From Pseudoalteromonas luteoviolacea S2607 (GTDB lineage: Bacteria > Pseudomonadota > Gammaproteobacteria > Enterobacterales > Alteromonadaceae), in assembly GCF_001625575.1 (NCBI RefSeq), contig NZ_AUXV01000020.1, forward strand, positions 62,001 to 126,000: a DNA stretch of 64,000 bases, in the 5' to 3' direction. Shown here one piece after another: positions 35,055 through 42,968 of this stretch. The position numbers were made by a program, and so were the translations under genes. The notes beneath the pieces were generated by a model. It was not told where the DNA came from, did not search any database, and was given only the letters and a program-made list of their open reading frames with translations. Positions within the stretch are counted from its first letter, which is position 1; each line of letters starts with the position of its first letter.

Positions 35055-36271
35055 TATTTATCATGCTCGCTCAACGAAACCAAAACCTCTTCGAGGCACT
35101 TTTTCAGTGCGTTTGAGGGGACTCCTTGTGGGTCGACGTGCTCTTTGTACGCCAACTCTAATAACGTTGTTGGTGCAAGCTCAGAGACCTTTCCCAGATC
35201 TTCGAAGATGACTTCATCATCATGCTGTGCCTGCTGAGTCACCCGCTCAATACCACAAAAATGTACGGGTTTATTTTCTAATGCCTGTTCTATTTTGTGA
35301 CGGAATTGGCTGTCAGTTTCACTGGCATTTAAACGCAGACGTAAATACGGTTTTGGCACATTGTCACAAGAGGGTAATTCGAGCGCGTTTATCGCTTCAC
35401 AAAGCTCCACGAGGGTCGCTCCTCCTTTTTCAGGAAGCAAAATAACCTCTTTGTACCTTGGTACATAACGGGCTGACACAGCCTTGACTTGAGACTTTTC
35501 AAATTCGACAAGCACAACTTGATGCTTATAATTCCGTTCAGCAAAAGACATCGGCATAGGTGTACCGCTGTAACGAATACAGTCATTATTCGCAACTTTT
35601 TGAGCTTTATGTAAGTGCCCTAACGCGACATAATCAGGTAAATCACCAAACACATCTGCATGGATTGAATCAAATCCACCAATCGTAATATTGCGCTCTG
35701 AATCACCTGAAATATCCCCTCCTTTAGCGTGTAGGTGTCCCATGGCAATTGTGGGAACATCTCTATCGACAATTGACGCATAAGCATCTTCATACGCTTG
35801 CCTTACTGCATGCGCGTAACTGCTTTCATCGTTATCTAAGTGTGTAATATCTGCACTGCGTAAAAATGGCATCGCCACAACATTCACTTTGCCTACGGGC
35901 ATGGCCAAAGTCTTAACGACATTTTGTGGATTGTGTTTATCAAATCGTCCAACAACGTGTGTGTCGAACTGTTGTAAGAGAGGTTTGGCTGTTTCAATGC
36001 GATTCGCTGAATCGTGATTACCGGCAATTATGACAATGTGTAAAGCCGGCAAGAGGCTTTTTGCTTGTTTGATAAAAGCGTAAAGTTGCTGCTCAGAGGC
36101 GGCTGGAGGCGTTGCTGTATGGTATATATCACCACTGACTATAAGCAGATCAGCTTCAATTTGCACAAGCTCTTGGCAAAGCCAATCTAAAAATGCTTGA
36201 TGCTCTGTATAGCGACTGTGTTCATAAAATTGTTGACCGAGATGCCAGTCAGACGTGTGTACAACCTTCAT
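35054..36271 (-). CDS. sbcD: SbcD, nuclease subunit of SbcCD
   Basis: This is a 405-residue Mre11-type phosphoesterase nuclease. Metal motifs are in order: HTSDWHLG, SGDIYH, AGNHDS, MGHLHAKGG and LGHLHKAQ. The C-terminal capping domain follows. It works with SbcC, which is encoded just downstream. The ribosome-binding site AAGGA can be drawn into a perfect hairpin (36274-36300), which may lower translation of the pair. The small membrane-protein gene upstream is only 55 bases away. Confidence 0.97.
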   Translation of the reverse strand: MKVVHTSDWHLGQQFYEHSRYTEHQAFLDWLCQELVQIEADLLIVSGDIYHTATPPAASEQQLYAFIKQAKSLLPALHIVIIAGNHDSANRIETAKPLLQQFDTHVVGRFDKHNPQNVVKTLAMPVGKVNVVAMPFLRSADITHLDNDESSYAHAVRQAYEDAYASIVDRDVPTIAMGHLHAKGGDISGDSERNITIGGFDSIHADVFGDLPDYVALGHLHKAQKVANNDCIRYSGTPMPMSFAERNYKHQVVLVEFEKSQVKAVSARYVPRYKEVILLPEKGGATLVELCEAINALELPSCDNVPKPYLRLRLNASETDSQFRHKIEQALENKPVHFCGIERVTQQAQHDDEVIFEDLGKVSELAPTTLLELAYKEHVDPQGVPSNALKKCLEEVLVSLSEHDK

Positions 36272-36273
36272 GC

Positions 36274-36300
36274 AGCGTTCCTTTCCTATTTAGGAACGCT
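36274..36300 (-). promoter_or_regulatory. Hairpin covering the sbcD ribosome-binding site
   Basis: In the minus-strand RNA, AGCGTTCCT pairs perfectly with AGGAACGCT over a 9-nt loop. The 3' arm contains the AGGA ribosome-binding site; a second AGGA lies in the loop. It may regulate translation or end transcription of the upstream gene. Confidence 0.45.
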
Positions 36301-36326
36301 AATATAACATTGCTTGGGGCTATTTA

Positions 36327-36563
36327 TTAATAGCTCAAGCGCCACCACATGAAAATTATTACAGGTAAGGCAAGCAACAGAAGCATAGGTGCACGATAAA
36401 GCTTGCTTTGCTTTGCTTCTAAACGCTTAATTGCTGAGCGCTCATTGCACGCTGCAACTTTATCAACATAACAGTAACCGTTTTCAAGGTACTCTTTACA
36501 ATTTTGTTCGTCAGCAGGTATTGCAACCAGCTTCTCTTGTTTTTTTAGTATGTAAAAGTCCAT
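36327..36563 (-). CDS. Small tail-anchored membrane protein, 78 aa
   Basis: This protein of about 78 residues has a soluble N-terminal part with three cysteines and one C-terminal transmembrane helix (APMLLLLALPVIIFMWW). I do not recognise a family. A GTGAG site precedes the ATG ending at 36563; an in-frame GTG at 36575 adds four residues. It lies 55 bases upstream of sbcD on the same strand, so co-transcription is possible. Confidence 0.65.
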   Translation of the reverse strand: MDFYILKKQEKLVAIPADEQNCKEYLENGYCYVDKVAACNERSAIKRLEAKQSKLYRAPMLLLLALPVIIFMWWRLSY

Positions 36564-37064
36564 ACTGCTCACCACATTTCTTTTCGATAAACGGGTATAA
36601 ATAAATGAGCAAAACTAACGCCAGTTTTACCCAAAATGAGAAAGAGCGCGATTTTAATGATAATTCCAACCAAATATCAACAGTCTTATTGTGGTTTTTG
36701 AATTTTTTTTCAAAATAGAGACAATAAATTTGAAAAATGCACAACTGGCATACCCGTCAAATTGCTAATTTATCATCACTTTGGTCAGTTTTAAGACTAG
36801 CTACGACTTACTGAATCACTTCTGAACCGCTTTTAACGTTGTACAAATTTTTACCAACTACCAATAGCCAACTGAATTTATTACGTAAAATAACAGCAAA
36901 AGATAAACATTAAATTGTAGGCGCCACTAAAAAGGTCAAAAAGTCGACAGTTTTACTTCCCTATTCAATAAAAAAGCACAATAATCCTTCTCCATAATAA
37001 TTAAAATAAAGTAGACTATAGGTAAGTGAGTAAACACTATCAAATCCTGAGAAGGAGTTATTTT
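36564..37064. other. AT-rich intergenic region
   Basis: This gap of about 500 bases is very AT-rich and lies between divergently transcribed genes. A minus-strand frame at 36511-36744 overlaps the start of the small membrane-protein gene and was not accepted. No convincing promoter pair, palindrome or RNA was identified. Confidence 0.35.
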
Positions 37065-37562
37065 ATGCGAACTTGGCTTTTCGCCGGGCTCAGCTTGATG
37101 TTGGCTTTTGCAGCACAAGCGCACAAATTAAAAGCATCTATTGCAACAGCAAATATATTTCCCGAGCAGGGAAATATCCAAATTGAGTATCGCTTTCATT
37201 TGCATGATCTTGAACATGCCTTAGTACACCTGTTCAATGACCGCAAAAATGTATATCAAAACAAAAAGGTTCAGCAAGCATTCGCTGATTATGTCTATAC
37301 ACACACATCCCTTAGGCGGTTAAATGGCCAAGCTCTGGCTTTATCAGCTGCGACGGTAAAAATAGATGCTAAATACCTATGGGTATATCAAGAAGCACAG
37401 TTTGCAAAAGGCACCCCATTAAAAGGGCTACAAATGCGCCATGGGGCACTGAGAGATATTTGGCCAGACCAAATTAACCTTGTGAACTTTAGAGGCATTG
37501 GCAAAGTCAAAACGATGCATTTTGACAAGGATGATAATTGGTTGACGGTCGAGTTTGATTGA
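37065..37562 (+). CDS. Secreted DUF6702-like protein, 165 aa
   Basis: This is a 165-residue protein with a Sec signal peptide (cleavage near FAAQAHK). The mature protein begins HKLKASIATA and has a conserved-looking HDLEHAL segment. It resembles the DUF6702 family of periplasmic proteins of unknown function; this assignment is tentative. AGAAGGAG supports the ATG at 37065. A strong bidirectional terminator separates it from the convergent phosphoesterase gene. Confidence 0.72.
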   Translation: MRTWLFAGLSLMLAFAAQAHKLKASIATANIFPEQGNIQIEYRFHLHDLEHALVHLFNDRKNVYQNKKVQQAFADYVYTHTSLRRLNGQALALSAATVKIDAKYLWVYQEAQFAKGTPLKGLQMRHGALRDIWPDQINLVNFRGIGKVKTMHFDKDDNWLTVEFD

Positions 37563-37586
37563 ACCCTGATTGATAACCTTACGCTA

Positions 37587-37609
37587 AAAAGGGGCATTGT
37601 GCCCCTTTT
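37587..37609. terminator. Bidirectional intrinsic terminator
   Basis: AAAAGGGGCA-TTG-TGCCCCTTTT is a perfect 10-bp stem with A and T tails, between convergent genes. Confidence 0.9.
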
Positions 37610-37615
37610 ATTCAA

Positions 37616-39055
37616 TTACTGACATACCTGCTCACCACGCGCTGAAAACTGTGAGTCGCAGCGTAAAAACGCCTCTCCTTGTTCATCAAAAAATCGGCCA
37701 TACCAGCCTGAGTACCTATCTAATTCGAGCTCTAAAAAACCAAATTTTGCTTGCTCATTACCATTGGCTTCCAAGCCATCTACAATGGCTTCAAAATTGG
37801 TGTAAGGTAATTCTTCGCTGAGAGTAACTCCGCTATTGCCCACTACAATTTGTGGCGGGCGCTTGTACTGTTTATCAAAACTCAGGGATTGGTAAATATG
37901 CATGTGGCCAGATAGCAGCAGCGCCACCTGTTCAGGTAAGCGGCCTAACGGGGTGTTGGCTAAAGCGTGCTGCATCATGATATTTAAGGTATTATCGGTG
38001 GCCACGTTATTCACTCCCCAAAGTGGCCTATGTGTCACGGTCCAAATTGGCTTATCCGGATGCTTACTTGCAAACTTTTGTAGCCCTTCATATTGGGCTT
38101 GATATTGTGTTGTTAAACTATTGGAAAATCTATCATCACATGCATTCGCAGTGTCTTGCACCCAAATATTCAGTTTTTCTAGCTTCAGCATATAAGGTTC
38201 AATCATGGCGATTGAAGATACCGCAGTCGTAGGTGGATTAGAAAAGCTGCCTTGTGCAGGACACGCCCGTTGAGCGATTCCACTTTCTATACTTGAACCG
38301 GGACCAAAAAAGTAGAACCAACCCAACCCTGCTCGACTGCACAGTTCATGATTCCCTCTTGCAAATACCCAAGGTGCCTTGGTTAAAATCGCATCGGCTG
38401 AGCTAAAAAAGTCAGCTCGCCACGCTTGCCATGTATCTGGTTTTGGGCTGCCTGTCGCATTTTGACTGTAGTAGGTTTCTTCTAAACCGCAGGTTTTGCC
38501 GCCATAGCCACCATCTCCCGCATCATATGCGTAAACCCCTTTACTAATGCTGCCACTGGTTCCGCGATAATTATAATCCCCCATGTGTAACAAGAGGTCC
38601 ACTTCTCGCTTAGCTCCTTCATCAATGAGTGTTTTAAACGGCTCAGCGGGCCCATTGCCATCACAGACATGTGCTTTGCAGCCCGAGTCACCATATACCT
38701 GAATACGTTTTGGATTGAGGCTCATCGCATCAAATTTAAGCTGTGTACCACCAACAAGGTAAGATTGTCCTTCCGATACGCGTGCTTCACATACTGTAAT
38801 CGGGAAGTTCGCGCCTGGATGCAAGCCACGAATACGCATCTTACTGCGCTTGCCTTGAGAGTCCTCAAGCTCTGGACAGAGCGCCGCTTGGTTTTGGATA
38901 CCGGGTATTATGGCCCGAATATAAAGTAGGGTGTCACCTTGGTTGCTTGGCGCAAGCATCGCATAAGCCGTGATCACTTCGGCTTTTTTTAAAGGCTTTT
39001 GGCTGCTGCAACCGGCCAAAATAACTAACCCCAATATAATACTGACGAATCGCAT
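37616..39055 (-). CDS. Metallophosphoesterase lipoprotein (purple acid phosphatase-like)
   Basis: This is a secreted phosphoesterase of about 479 residues with lipobox LAGC. Metal-binding motifs are in order: YGDSGC, HMGDYNYR, ARGNHEL, TVTHRP and LSGHMHIY. This pattern is that of the calcineurin-like phosphoesterase superfamily. Substrate and localisation beyond the envelope are unknown. AAGGA supports the start ending at 39055. It follows rtcR on the same strand but is separated by about 95 bases containing a 17-bp palindrome, and functional linkage to rtcR is not implied. Confidence 0.9.
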   Translation of the reverse strand: MRFVSIILGLVILAGCSSQKPLKKAEVITAYAMLAPSNQGDTLLYIRAIIPGIQNQAALCPELEDSQGKRSKMRIRGLHPGANFPITVCEARVSEGQSYLVGGTQLKFDAMSLNPKRIQVYGDSGCKAHVCDGNGPAEPFKTLIDEGAKREVDLLLHMGDYNYRGTSGSISKGVYAYDAGDGGYGGKTCGLEETYYSQNATGSPKPDTWQAWRADFFSSADAILTKAPWVFARGNHELCSRAGLGWFYFFGPGSSIESGIAQRACPAQGSFSNPPTTAVSSIAMIEPYMLKLEKLNIWVQDTANACDDRFSNSLTTQYQAQYEGLQKFASKHPDKPIWTVTHRPLWGVNNVATDNTLNIMMQHALANTPLGRLPEQVALLLSGHMHIYQSLSFDKQYKRPPQIVVGNSGVTLSEELPYTNFEAIVDGLEANGNEQAKFGFLELELDRYSGWYGRFFDEQGEAFLRCDSQFSARGEQVCQ

Positions 39056-39110
39056 TGTCGTTTTCCTTCTAATCGCGTCACTAATTCCTTGTTTAGTGTA
39101 GTAAAACTTG

Positions 39111-39127
39111 TGTAAAGGGGTATTACA
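39111..39127. repeat. 17-bp TGTAAAG palindrome, copy 5
   Basis: TGTAAAGGGGTATTACA lies 23 nt after the rtcR stop codon. Confidence 0.5.
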
Positions 39128-39150
39128 AAAGCTTACTTGCACACAACGCA

Positions 39151-40767
39151 CTATTTTGCCGCTGCAATATCTCGCCACTTAATATCAAACTTAGCCAAGT
39201 ACTTTTGTAACCGACTTGAGTCATTACTGGTGGCTTTATGAGTCCTGCTAACGTCAAACAATACGCGCCCAGCGGCAGCCATGCTTGGGCTTTGCAAACA
39301 TACGGTGACTACATACTCTAATTGCTGACGATCAAACATATCAAGTTGAGAGATTTGCTCGTCGCTCATGATTAACGATAAGCAAGATCCATGCTGTAAC
39401 GATTGACTCGTCTGCCAATTACTTTCGAGCCGCGCGATTTCTTCTATTACATCTTCTTTACTGATCCGCGAAGAGTCGGCCAACGTGGCTAAACGGATCA
39501 TCGACGATCCGAGATCCCTAAAGTTACCCTGCCATGTGGCTTTTGCGCTGTGTGCAAATTCCAAATAAGCAGATCGCGCTTCTTTATTAAACCGTACTCT
39601 TCGACCTTGTGATTCACTGTATTTGTCTAGTTCAAAATCTATGTTGGCGTCAATATCTTCGCGCCTATCTTTTAAAGCTGGTAGTTGATAGGTCCAGAGA
39701 TTAATACGAGCAAGTAAATCTTCTCTGAATGTCCCCTCTAATACACACGCTTTTAAATCCCGATTGGTACCCGCAATGAGCTGGAATTCACTCGTCACCT
39801 CTTGATCACTACCAACAGGATGAAATTGCTTGTTTTCAATTGCTCGCAACAACATCGCTTGCTCTTCGAGCCCAAGCTCACCAACTTCATCCAAAAACAA
39901 GAGCCCTTGGTCTGCCGCTTTTAAAAAACCATCTCGCGCCTGCTGGGCTCCGGTGAATGCGCCTTTGGTGTGGCCAAACAGAGCAGCCATTGCATTTTCG
40001 CCTTTGAGCGTTGCGCAATTAACAATCACAAGCTCACCTTGCAAGGTTTTACGTTGCTTTTTAAGCTGGAAAATCCGCGAAGCAAGCTGGCTTTTCCCCG
40101 CGCCCGTTGGGCCGGTTAGCAAAATAGGCGCGGTGGAACGTATGGCGACTTTTTCAATTTGGGCGATAAGGCGATTAAACGCAGTATTTTTTGTCTCTAT
40201 ACCACCTTTTAGAAAGCTCTCACCTTGGCGGCGCTCTATATCAAAGCGCTCAGCCAATTGGTCGTACTTTGAAAGGTCTAAATCAATGGTCTGCACTCGC
40301 CCCACAGACTTATTATCATTGTGCGGGTCGGGAGATGTTTGTATTAAACGCCCCGGAAATTGCCTGCTTTCCGTGAGCAAGTAGCTACATATTTGTGCTA
40401 CATGGGTACCCGTGGTGATATGAAAAAGATATTCTTGGGCATCCAAATCAAACTCAAGCGTACGGCAAAAATCATACAATTTAGCGTATACCTCACCGAA
40501 ATCCCAAGGGTCGTCAAAATTGACTTCAACCAAATGCACGGTTGTTTCAGGTGATACGGTTTCAATGTCAACGGCAACATTATTGGCTAAACGTGTACTT
40601 TGTTTGCCATGCAGCAGATATAAGCGATTTATGATCAAATCGTCTTGACTTACCAATGAAATATTTGGACGCCAGCGATGCCAACGGTCAACCCGCTTTC
40701 CAATGGAGTCCAATTGCGTACCAAGCAAGCTTACAGCCACAACTTCTTTCAAAATAAACCTATCCAT
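39151..40767 (-). CDS. rtcR: RtcR, sigma54-dependent activator of RNA repair genes
   Basis: This is a 538-residue enhancer-binding protein. Residues 1-185 form the RtcR N-terminal domain of CARF type. The AAA+ domain at about residues 190-430 has Walker A GPTGAGKS (near residue 220), the sigma54-contact loop GAFTGA (near residue 268) and Walker B LLFLDEVGEL. The C-terminus has a Fis-type helix-turn-helix. In E. coli and Salmonella, RtcR senses RNA ends from damaged tRNA through the CARF domain and activates the rtc operon. It is divergent from the slipin-rtcBA operon here. Its start codon lies within a 28-bp palindrome, so it may also regulate itself. Confidence 0.97.
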   Translation of the reverse strand: MDRFILKEVVAVSLLGTQLDSIGKRVDRWHRWRPNISLVSQDDLIINRLYLLHGKQSTRLANNVAVDIETVSPETTVHLVEVNFDDPWDFGEVYAKLYDFCRTLEFDLDAQEYLFHITTGTHVAQICSYLLTESRQFPGRLIQTSPDPHNDNKSVGRVQTIDLDLSKYDQLAERFDIERRQGESFLKGGIETKNTAFNRLIAQIEKVAIRSTAPILLTGPTGAGKSQLASRIFQLKKQRKTLQGELVIVNCATLKGENAMAALFGHTKGAFTGAQQARDGFLKAADQGLLFLDEVGELGLEEQAMLLRAIENKQFHPVGSDQEVTSEFQLIAGTNRDLKACVLEGTFREDLLARINLWTYQLPALKDRREDIDANIDFELDKYSESQGRRVRFNKEARSAYLEFAHSAKATWQGNFRDLGSSMIRLATLADSSRISKEDVIEEIARLESNWQTSQSLQHGSCLSLIMSDEQISQLDMFDRQQLEYVVTVCLQSPSMAAAGRVLFDVSRTHKATSNDSSRLQKYLAKFDIKWRDIAAAK

Positions 40768-40850
40768 TTAGATATACCAATATCTAAATGGAATCATTTT
40801 TATGATTCAAGCGCAATAAGAAATATACACCGTGATTCAATAAAAATTGA
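40764..40850. promoter_or_regulatory. Palindromic upstream sites, probable RtcR enhancer
   Basis: There are three inverted repeats in a row. The first, at 40764-40791, has CCATTTAGATAT and its exact complement with a 4-base spacer (12-bp arms). The second, at 40791-40808, is GAATCAT-TTTT-ATGATTC. The third, at 40837-40850, is TCAAT-AAAA-ATTGA. They lie roughly 80-170 bp upstream of the predicted sigma54 start, a normal enhancer distance. Binding by RtcR is inferred. Confidence 0.7.
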
Positions 40851-40904
40851 TTTTTCACATTAAAATCAAAGAATTAAAAATTAAATTCAACTTTTTTCAA
40901 ACCT

Positions 40905-40922
40905 TTGGCATGTCAATTGAAA
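40905..40922 (+). promoter_or_regulatory. Sigma54 (-24/-12) promoter of the RNA repair operon
   Basis: TTGGCATGTCAATTGAAA fits the -24/-12 pattern YTGGCACG-N4-TTGCW at most positions, with GG at 40907-40908 and a TTGA at the -12 element. Transcription would start near 40932, exactly at the beginning of the structured RNA. Confidence 0.7.
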
Positions 40923-40929
40923 TACCAAG

Positions 40930-40998
40930 CTCGTAGTTTGATAGCGTGTTTCTAAATAACACCGCGGTGCGACTTACCCTGTAAGCACGTATTCCGAG
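40930..40998 (+). ncRNA. Structured RNA module at the 5' end of the rtc transcript
   Basis: A CTCG/CGAG closing stem (40930-40933, 40995-40998) encloses two hairpins. One is GTGTT-7 nt-AACAC (40946-40962), the size of an anticodon arm. The other has CTTAC-CCT-GTAAG inside GTG/CAC (40967-40988). It lacks a T-loop. Its place resembles the Y-RNA-like part of Salmonella YrlA/YrlB, but homology is not shown. Confidence 0.5.
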
Positions 40999-41070
40999 AT
41001 CAACTACCTCAGTAATAGGTACTGACAATGGCAACACTTTAAGTGTGGGGTTCGACTCCCCTTATTTGAT
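40999..41070 (+). ncRNA. tRNA-like module 1 of the rtc leader
   Basis: A D-arm-like hairpin has TACCT/AGGTA arms (41005-41021). It is followed by an ACACT/AGTGT hairpin (41034-41046) and a T arm GGGG-TTCGACT-CCCC (41047-41061) with a canonical T-loop. ATCAA (40999-41003) can pair with TTGAT (41066-41070) as a short acceptor stem. The 3' strand is also the 5' acceptor strand of module 2, so the two folds may compete. There is no normal anticodon loop. Confidence 0.5.
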
Positions 41071-41142
41071 AGATAGCTCAATGGTAGAGCCACGAAATTT
41101 GTAATTCGTTTGTTGCGGGTTCGATTCCCGCTCTAATCACCA
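41068..41142 (+). ncRNA. tRNA-like module 2, tRNA-Thr(UGU)-like with encoded CCA
   Basis: This is a nearly complete cloverleaf. The acceptor is GAT-AGA against TCT-A-ATC with one bulged A, then discriminator A and CCA. The D arm is GCTC-AATGGTA-GAGC. The anticodon arm is ACGAA/TTCGT around an 8-nt loop containing TTTGTAA, which is the loop of tRNA-Thr(UGU) plus one extra A. The variable region is 5 nt. The T arm is a perfect GCGGG-TTCGATT-CCCGC. The bulge, the oversized anticodon loop and the sigma54 leader context argue for a tRNA mimic rather than a working tRNA. Confidence 0.65.
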
Positions 41143-41348
41143 TAAGTAAAAGATAGAAACATTATTAGTTTTTACATTTAACTGCGCTGAAAAGCGCTTA
41201 ATTATGTGAGTAGCCGCCACTAACACTAAGATGGGCTTCGCTGAATAAATTTCGTAAATGGCAAGCTGGATGCTCCCCATTTATGCACTTGTTTAGCCAA
41301 CCCAGCGATAACTAGCTGGCCGCTACTACGCATCACAAGGAATACAAA
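41143..41348 (+). other. Leader between the tRNA-like RNA and slipin
   Basis: There are two further hairpins: GCGCT-GAAA-AGCGC (41184-41197, GNRA tetraloop), and CCAGC/GCTGG with an outer TAGC/GCTA (41294-41325). AAGGAA for slipin follows. The RNA may be processed away from the mRNA. Confidence 0.45.
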
Positions 41349-42968
41349 ATGAAAATTAAAAAACAACAAATCGTAGCAGAGACAAAACGTGTTTTCGTAT
41401 ACAAGAACAAGCAGTTTAAGGGTGTACTAACATCAGGCAAGCACACTTTTTGGGATTTTAAAAATGAACTCGAATTTACGACACACAGCATCGACACGAT
41501 GTTTTTTATGGCACCGGACGCTGAACGCTTATATCACTCGAACCCAGAAGTTCAAGCACACATCAGCCACTACAAATTAAATGAGCAAGAAATCGGCTTG
41601 TTGTACTTCAATGACACTTTGAAGGGCGTTGTAGCGCCAGGTGAGAATCTCTATTTGTGGCGAGATGCAGGTGATATCCATTTGGAAAGAGTGGATATCA
41701 GCAATGACTTTTATGTCGATGACAAAACCTTAAAGATCATAGAAAAAGCAGGATTAAACCTCGCGTCAAAACTCATTAGAACCGCGAAAACTACCGCTTG
41801 TAAACCGATTTACCAAATACAAATTGAACGCGACCACATCGGCTTGTTGTTTATAGACAATAAGCTGGTCAAGGAGTTGCCAGCAGGGAAATACGGTGTG
41901 TGGCAGTTCGGCCGTGAGATTGAATTGAAAACGTTTGATAGCAAAAAAATATCGGCTGAAGCGGCCAAAGAGATCTACCAAAAAAACAGTGCAATGCAAA
42001 GTATCGCGCATCAAAAGCTGGGCGCTGAAGAGGTCGGATTACTGTATGTAAACGACATCTTAAAAGGCATTGTACCGCCGGGGGAGCACGTCTATCTATG
42101 GAAAGAAGCGGGAAATATTCACTTAGAAAGAGTAGATATCAGCGAGGATTATTATGTTAAGCAATCCACTTTTACTCAAGTAAGTAATGCAGGGCTAAAC
42201 AGCGCAACAAAACTATTCAAACCAGCGGGCGCAGCATGTCAGCCTATTATAGATGTTGCTATCGACAGTGAGCACATCGGGTTGCTGTATGTGAACAATC
42301 AATTGCAGCAAGAGTTAGCACCAGGGCGTTATGGTATATGGCAATTTAACCGAGATATTGAGGTGAAGATCTTCGACTTGCGTACACAGATGACAGAAGT
42401 CTCTGGACAAGAAATATTAAGTAAGGACCGAGTCAGTCTTCGTATTAACCTCAGCGCCAGTTTTCGAATTACAAATGCAGTACAGGCGGCTTCAAGCGTT
42501 GAAGATGTCAATTCATTCGCGTATAACGCCCTTCAGCTCGCTTTAAGAGAAGCGGTAGGCACACAAAATCTTGATGATCTGCTGCTCGATAAACTGTATA
42601 TCAACGAAACGGTGAAAGAGCTCGTCAGTGAGCAACTTGCTGAAATTGGCGTGCAGTTAATTAGCGTCGGCATGAAAGACATCATCCTACCAGGAGAGAT
42701 GCGAGCAATACTTAATCAGGTTGTAGAAGCGCAAAAGGCTGCCGAAGCCAATGTCATTAAACGTCGGGAAGAGACCGCTGCGACAAGAAGTCTGCATAAC
42801 ACGGCTAAGGTGATGGAAAACAACCCAACGCTGATGCGCTTAAAAGAGCTAGAAGCACTAGAAAAGGTTGCAGACAAAATTGAAAGTTTAACGGTTTATG
42901 GCGGCTTGGAAGGGCTCATGAACAACGTAGTAAACCTAGGTCAAAAACAAGGAGGCCAACATGTGTAA
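41349..42968 (+). CDS. Slipin (Band 7/SPFH) protein of the RNA repair operon
   Basis: This is a 539-residue SPFH/stomatin-family protein. Residues 1-343 are built of repeated beta units with the core hIGLLYxNxxLxxxLxPGxYxxW. A block of about 148 residues is duplicated (starts near 80 and 228). An SPFH-like domain spans about residues 345-470, followed by a charged helix (EAQKAAEANVIKRREETAATR) and a C-terminal tail. Unlike typical slipins, it has no N-terminal transmembrane helix. Slipins are known neighbours of RtcB in bacterial RNA repair operons; the role is not known and could be a scaffold. It overlaps rtcB by eight bases. Confidence 0.88.
   Translation: MKIKKQQIVAETKRVFVYKNKQFKGVLTSGKHTFWDFKNELEFTTHSIDTMFFMAPDAERLYHSNPEVQAHISHYKLNEQEIGLLYFNDTLKGVVAPGENLYLWRDAGDIHLERVDISNDFYVDDKTLKIIEKAGLNLASKLIRTAKTTACKPIYQIQIERDHIGLLFIDNKLVKELPAGKYGVWQFGREIELKTFDSKKISAEAAKEIYQKNSAMQSIAHQKLGAEEVGLLYVNDILKGIVPPGEHVYLWKEAGNIHLERVDISEDYYVKQSTFTQVSNAGLNSATKLFKPAGAACQPIIDVAIDSEHIGLLYVNNQLQQELAPGRYGIWQFNRDIEVKIFDLRTQMTEVSGQEILSKDRVSLRINLSASFRITNAVQAASSVEDVNSFAYNALQLALREAVGTQNLDDLLLDKLYINETVKELVSEQLAEIGVQLISVGMKDIILPGEMRAILNQVVEAQKAAEANVIKRREETAATRSLHNTAKVMENNPTLMRLKELEALEKVADKIESLTVYGGLEGLMNNVVNLGQKQGGQHV

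Noticed and set aside
36511..36744. Minus-strand 77-aa ORF upstream of the small membrane-protein gene
   Set aside because: It overlaps the start of the better supported gene in another frame, has low-complexity composition and no clear ribosome-binding site.
41068..41142. Ordinary tRNA-Thr gene
   Set aside because: The acceptor stem has a bulge, the anticodon loop has eight bases, and the element lies inside a sigma54 leader with a second tRNA-like module. It is better called tRNA-like.
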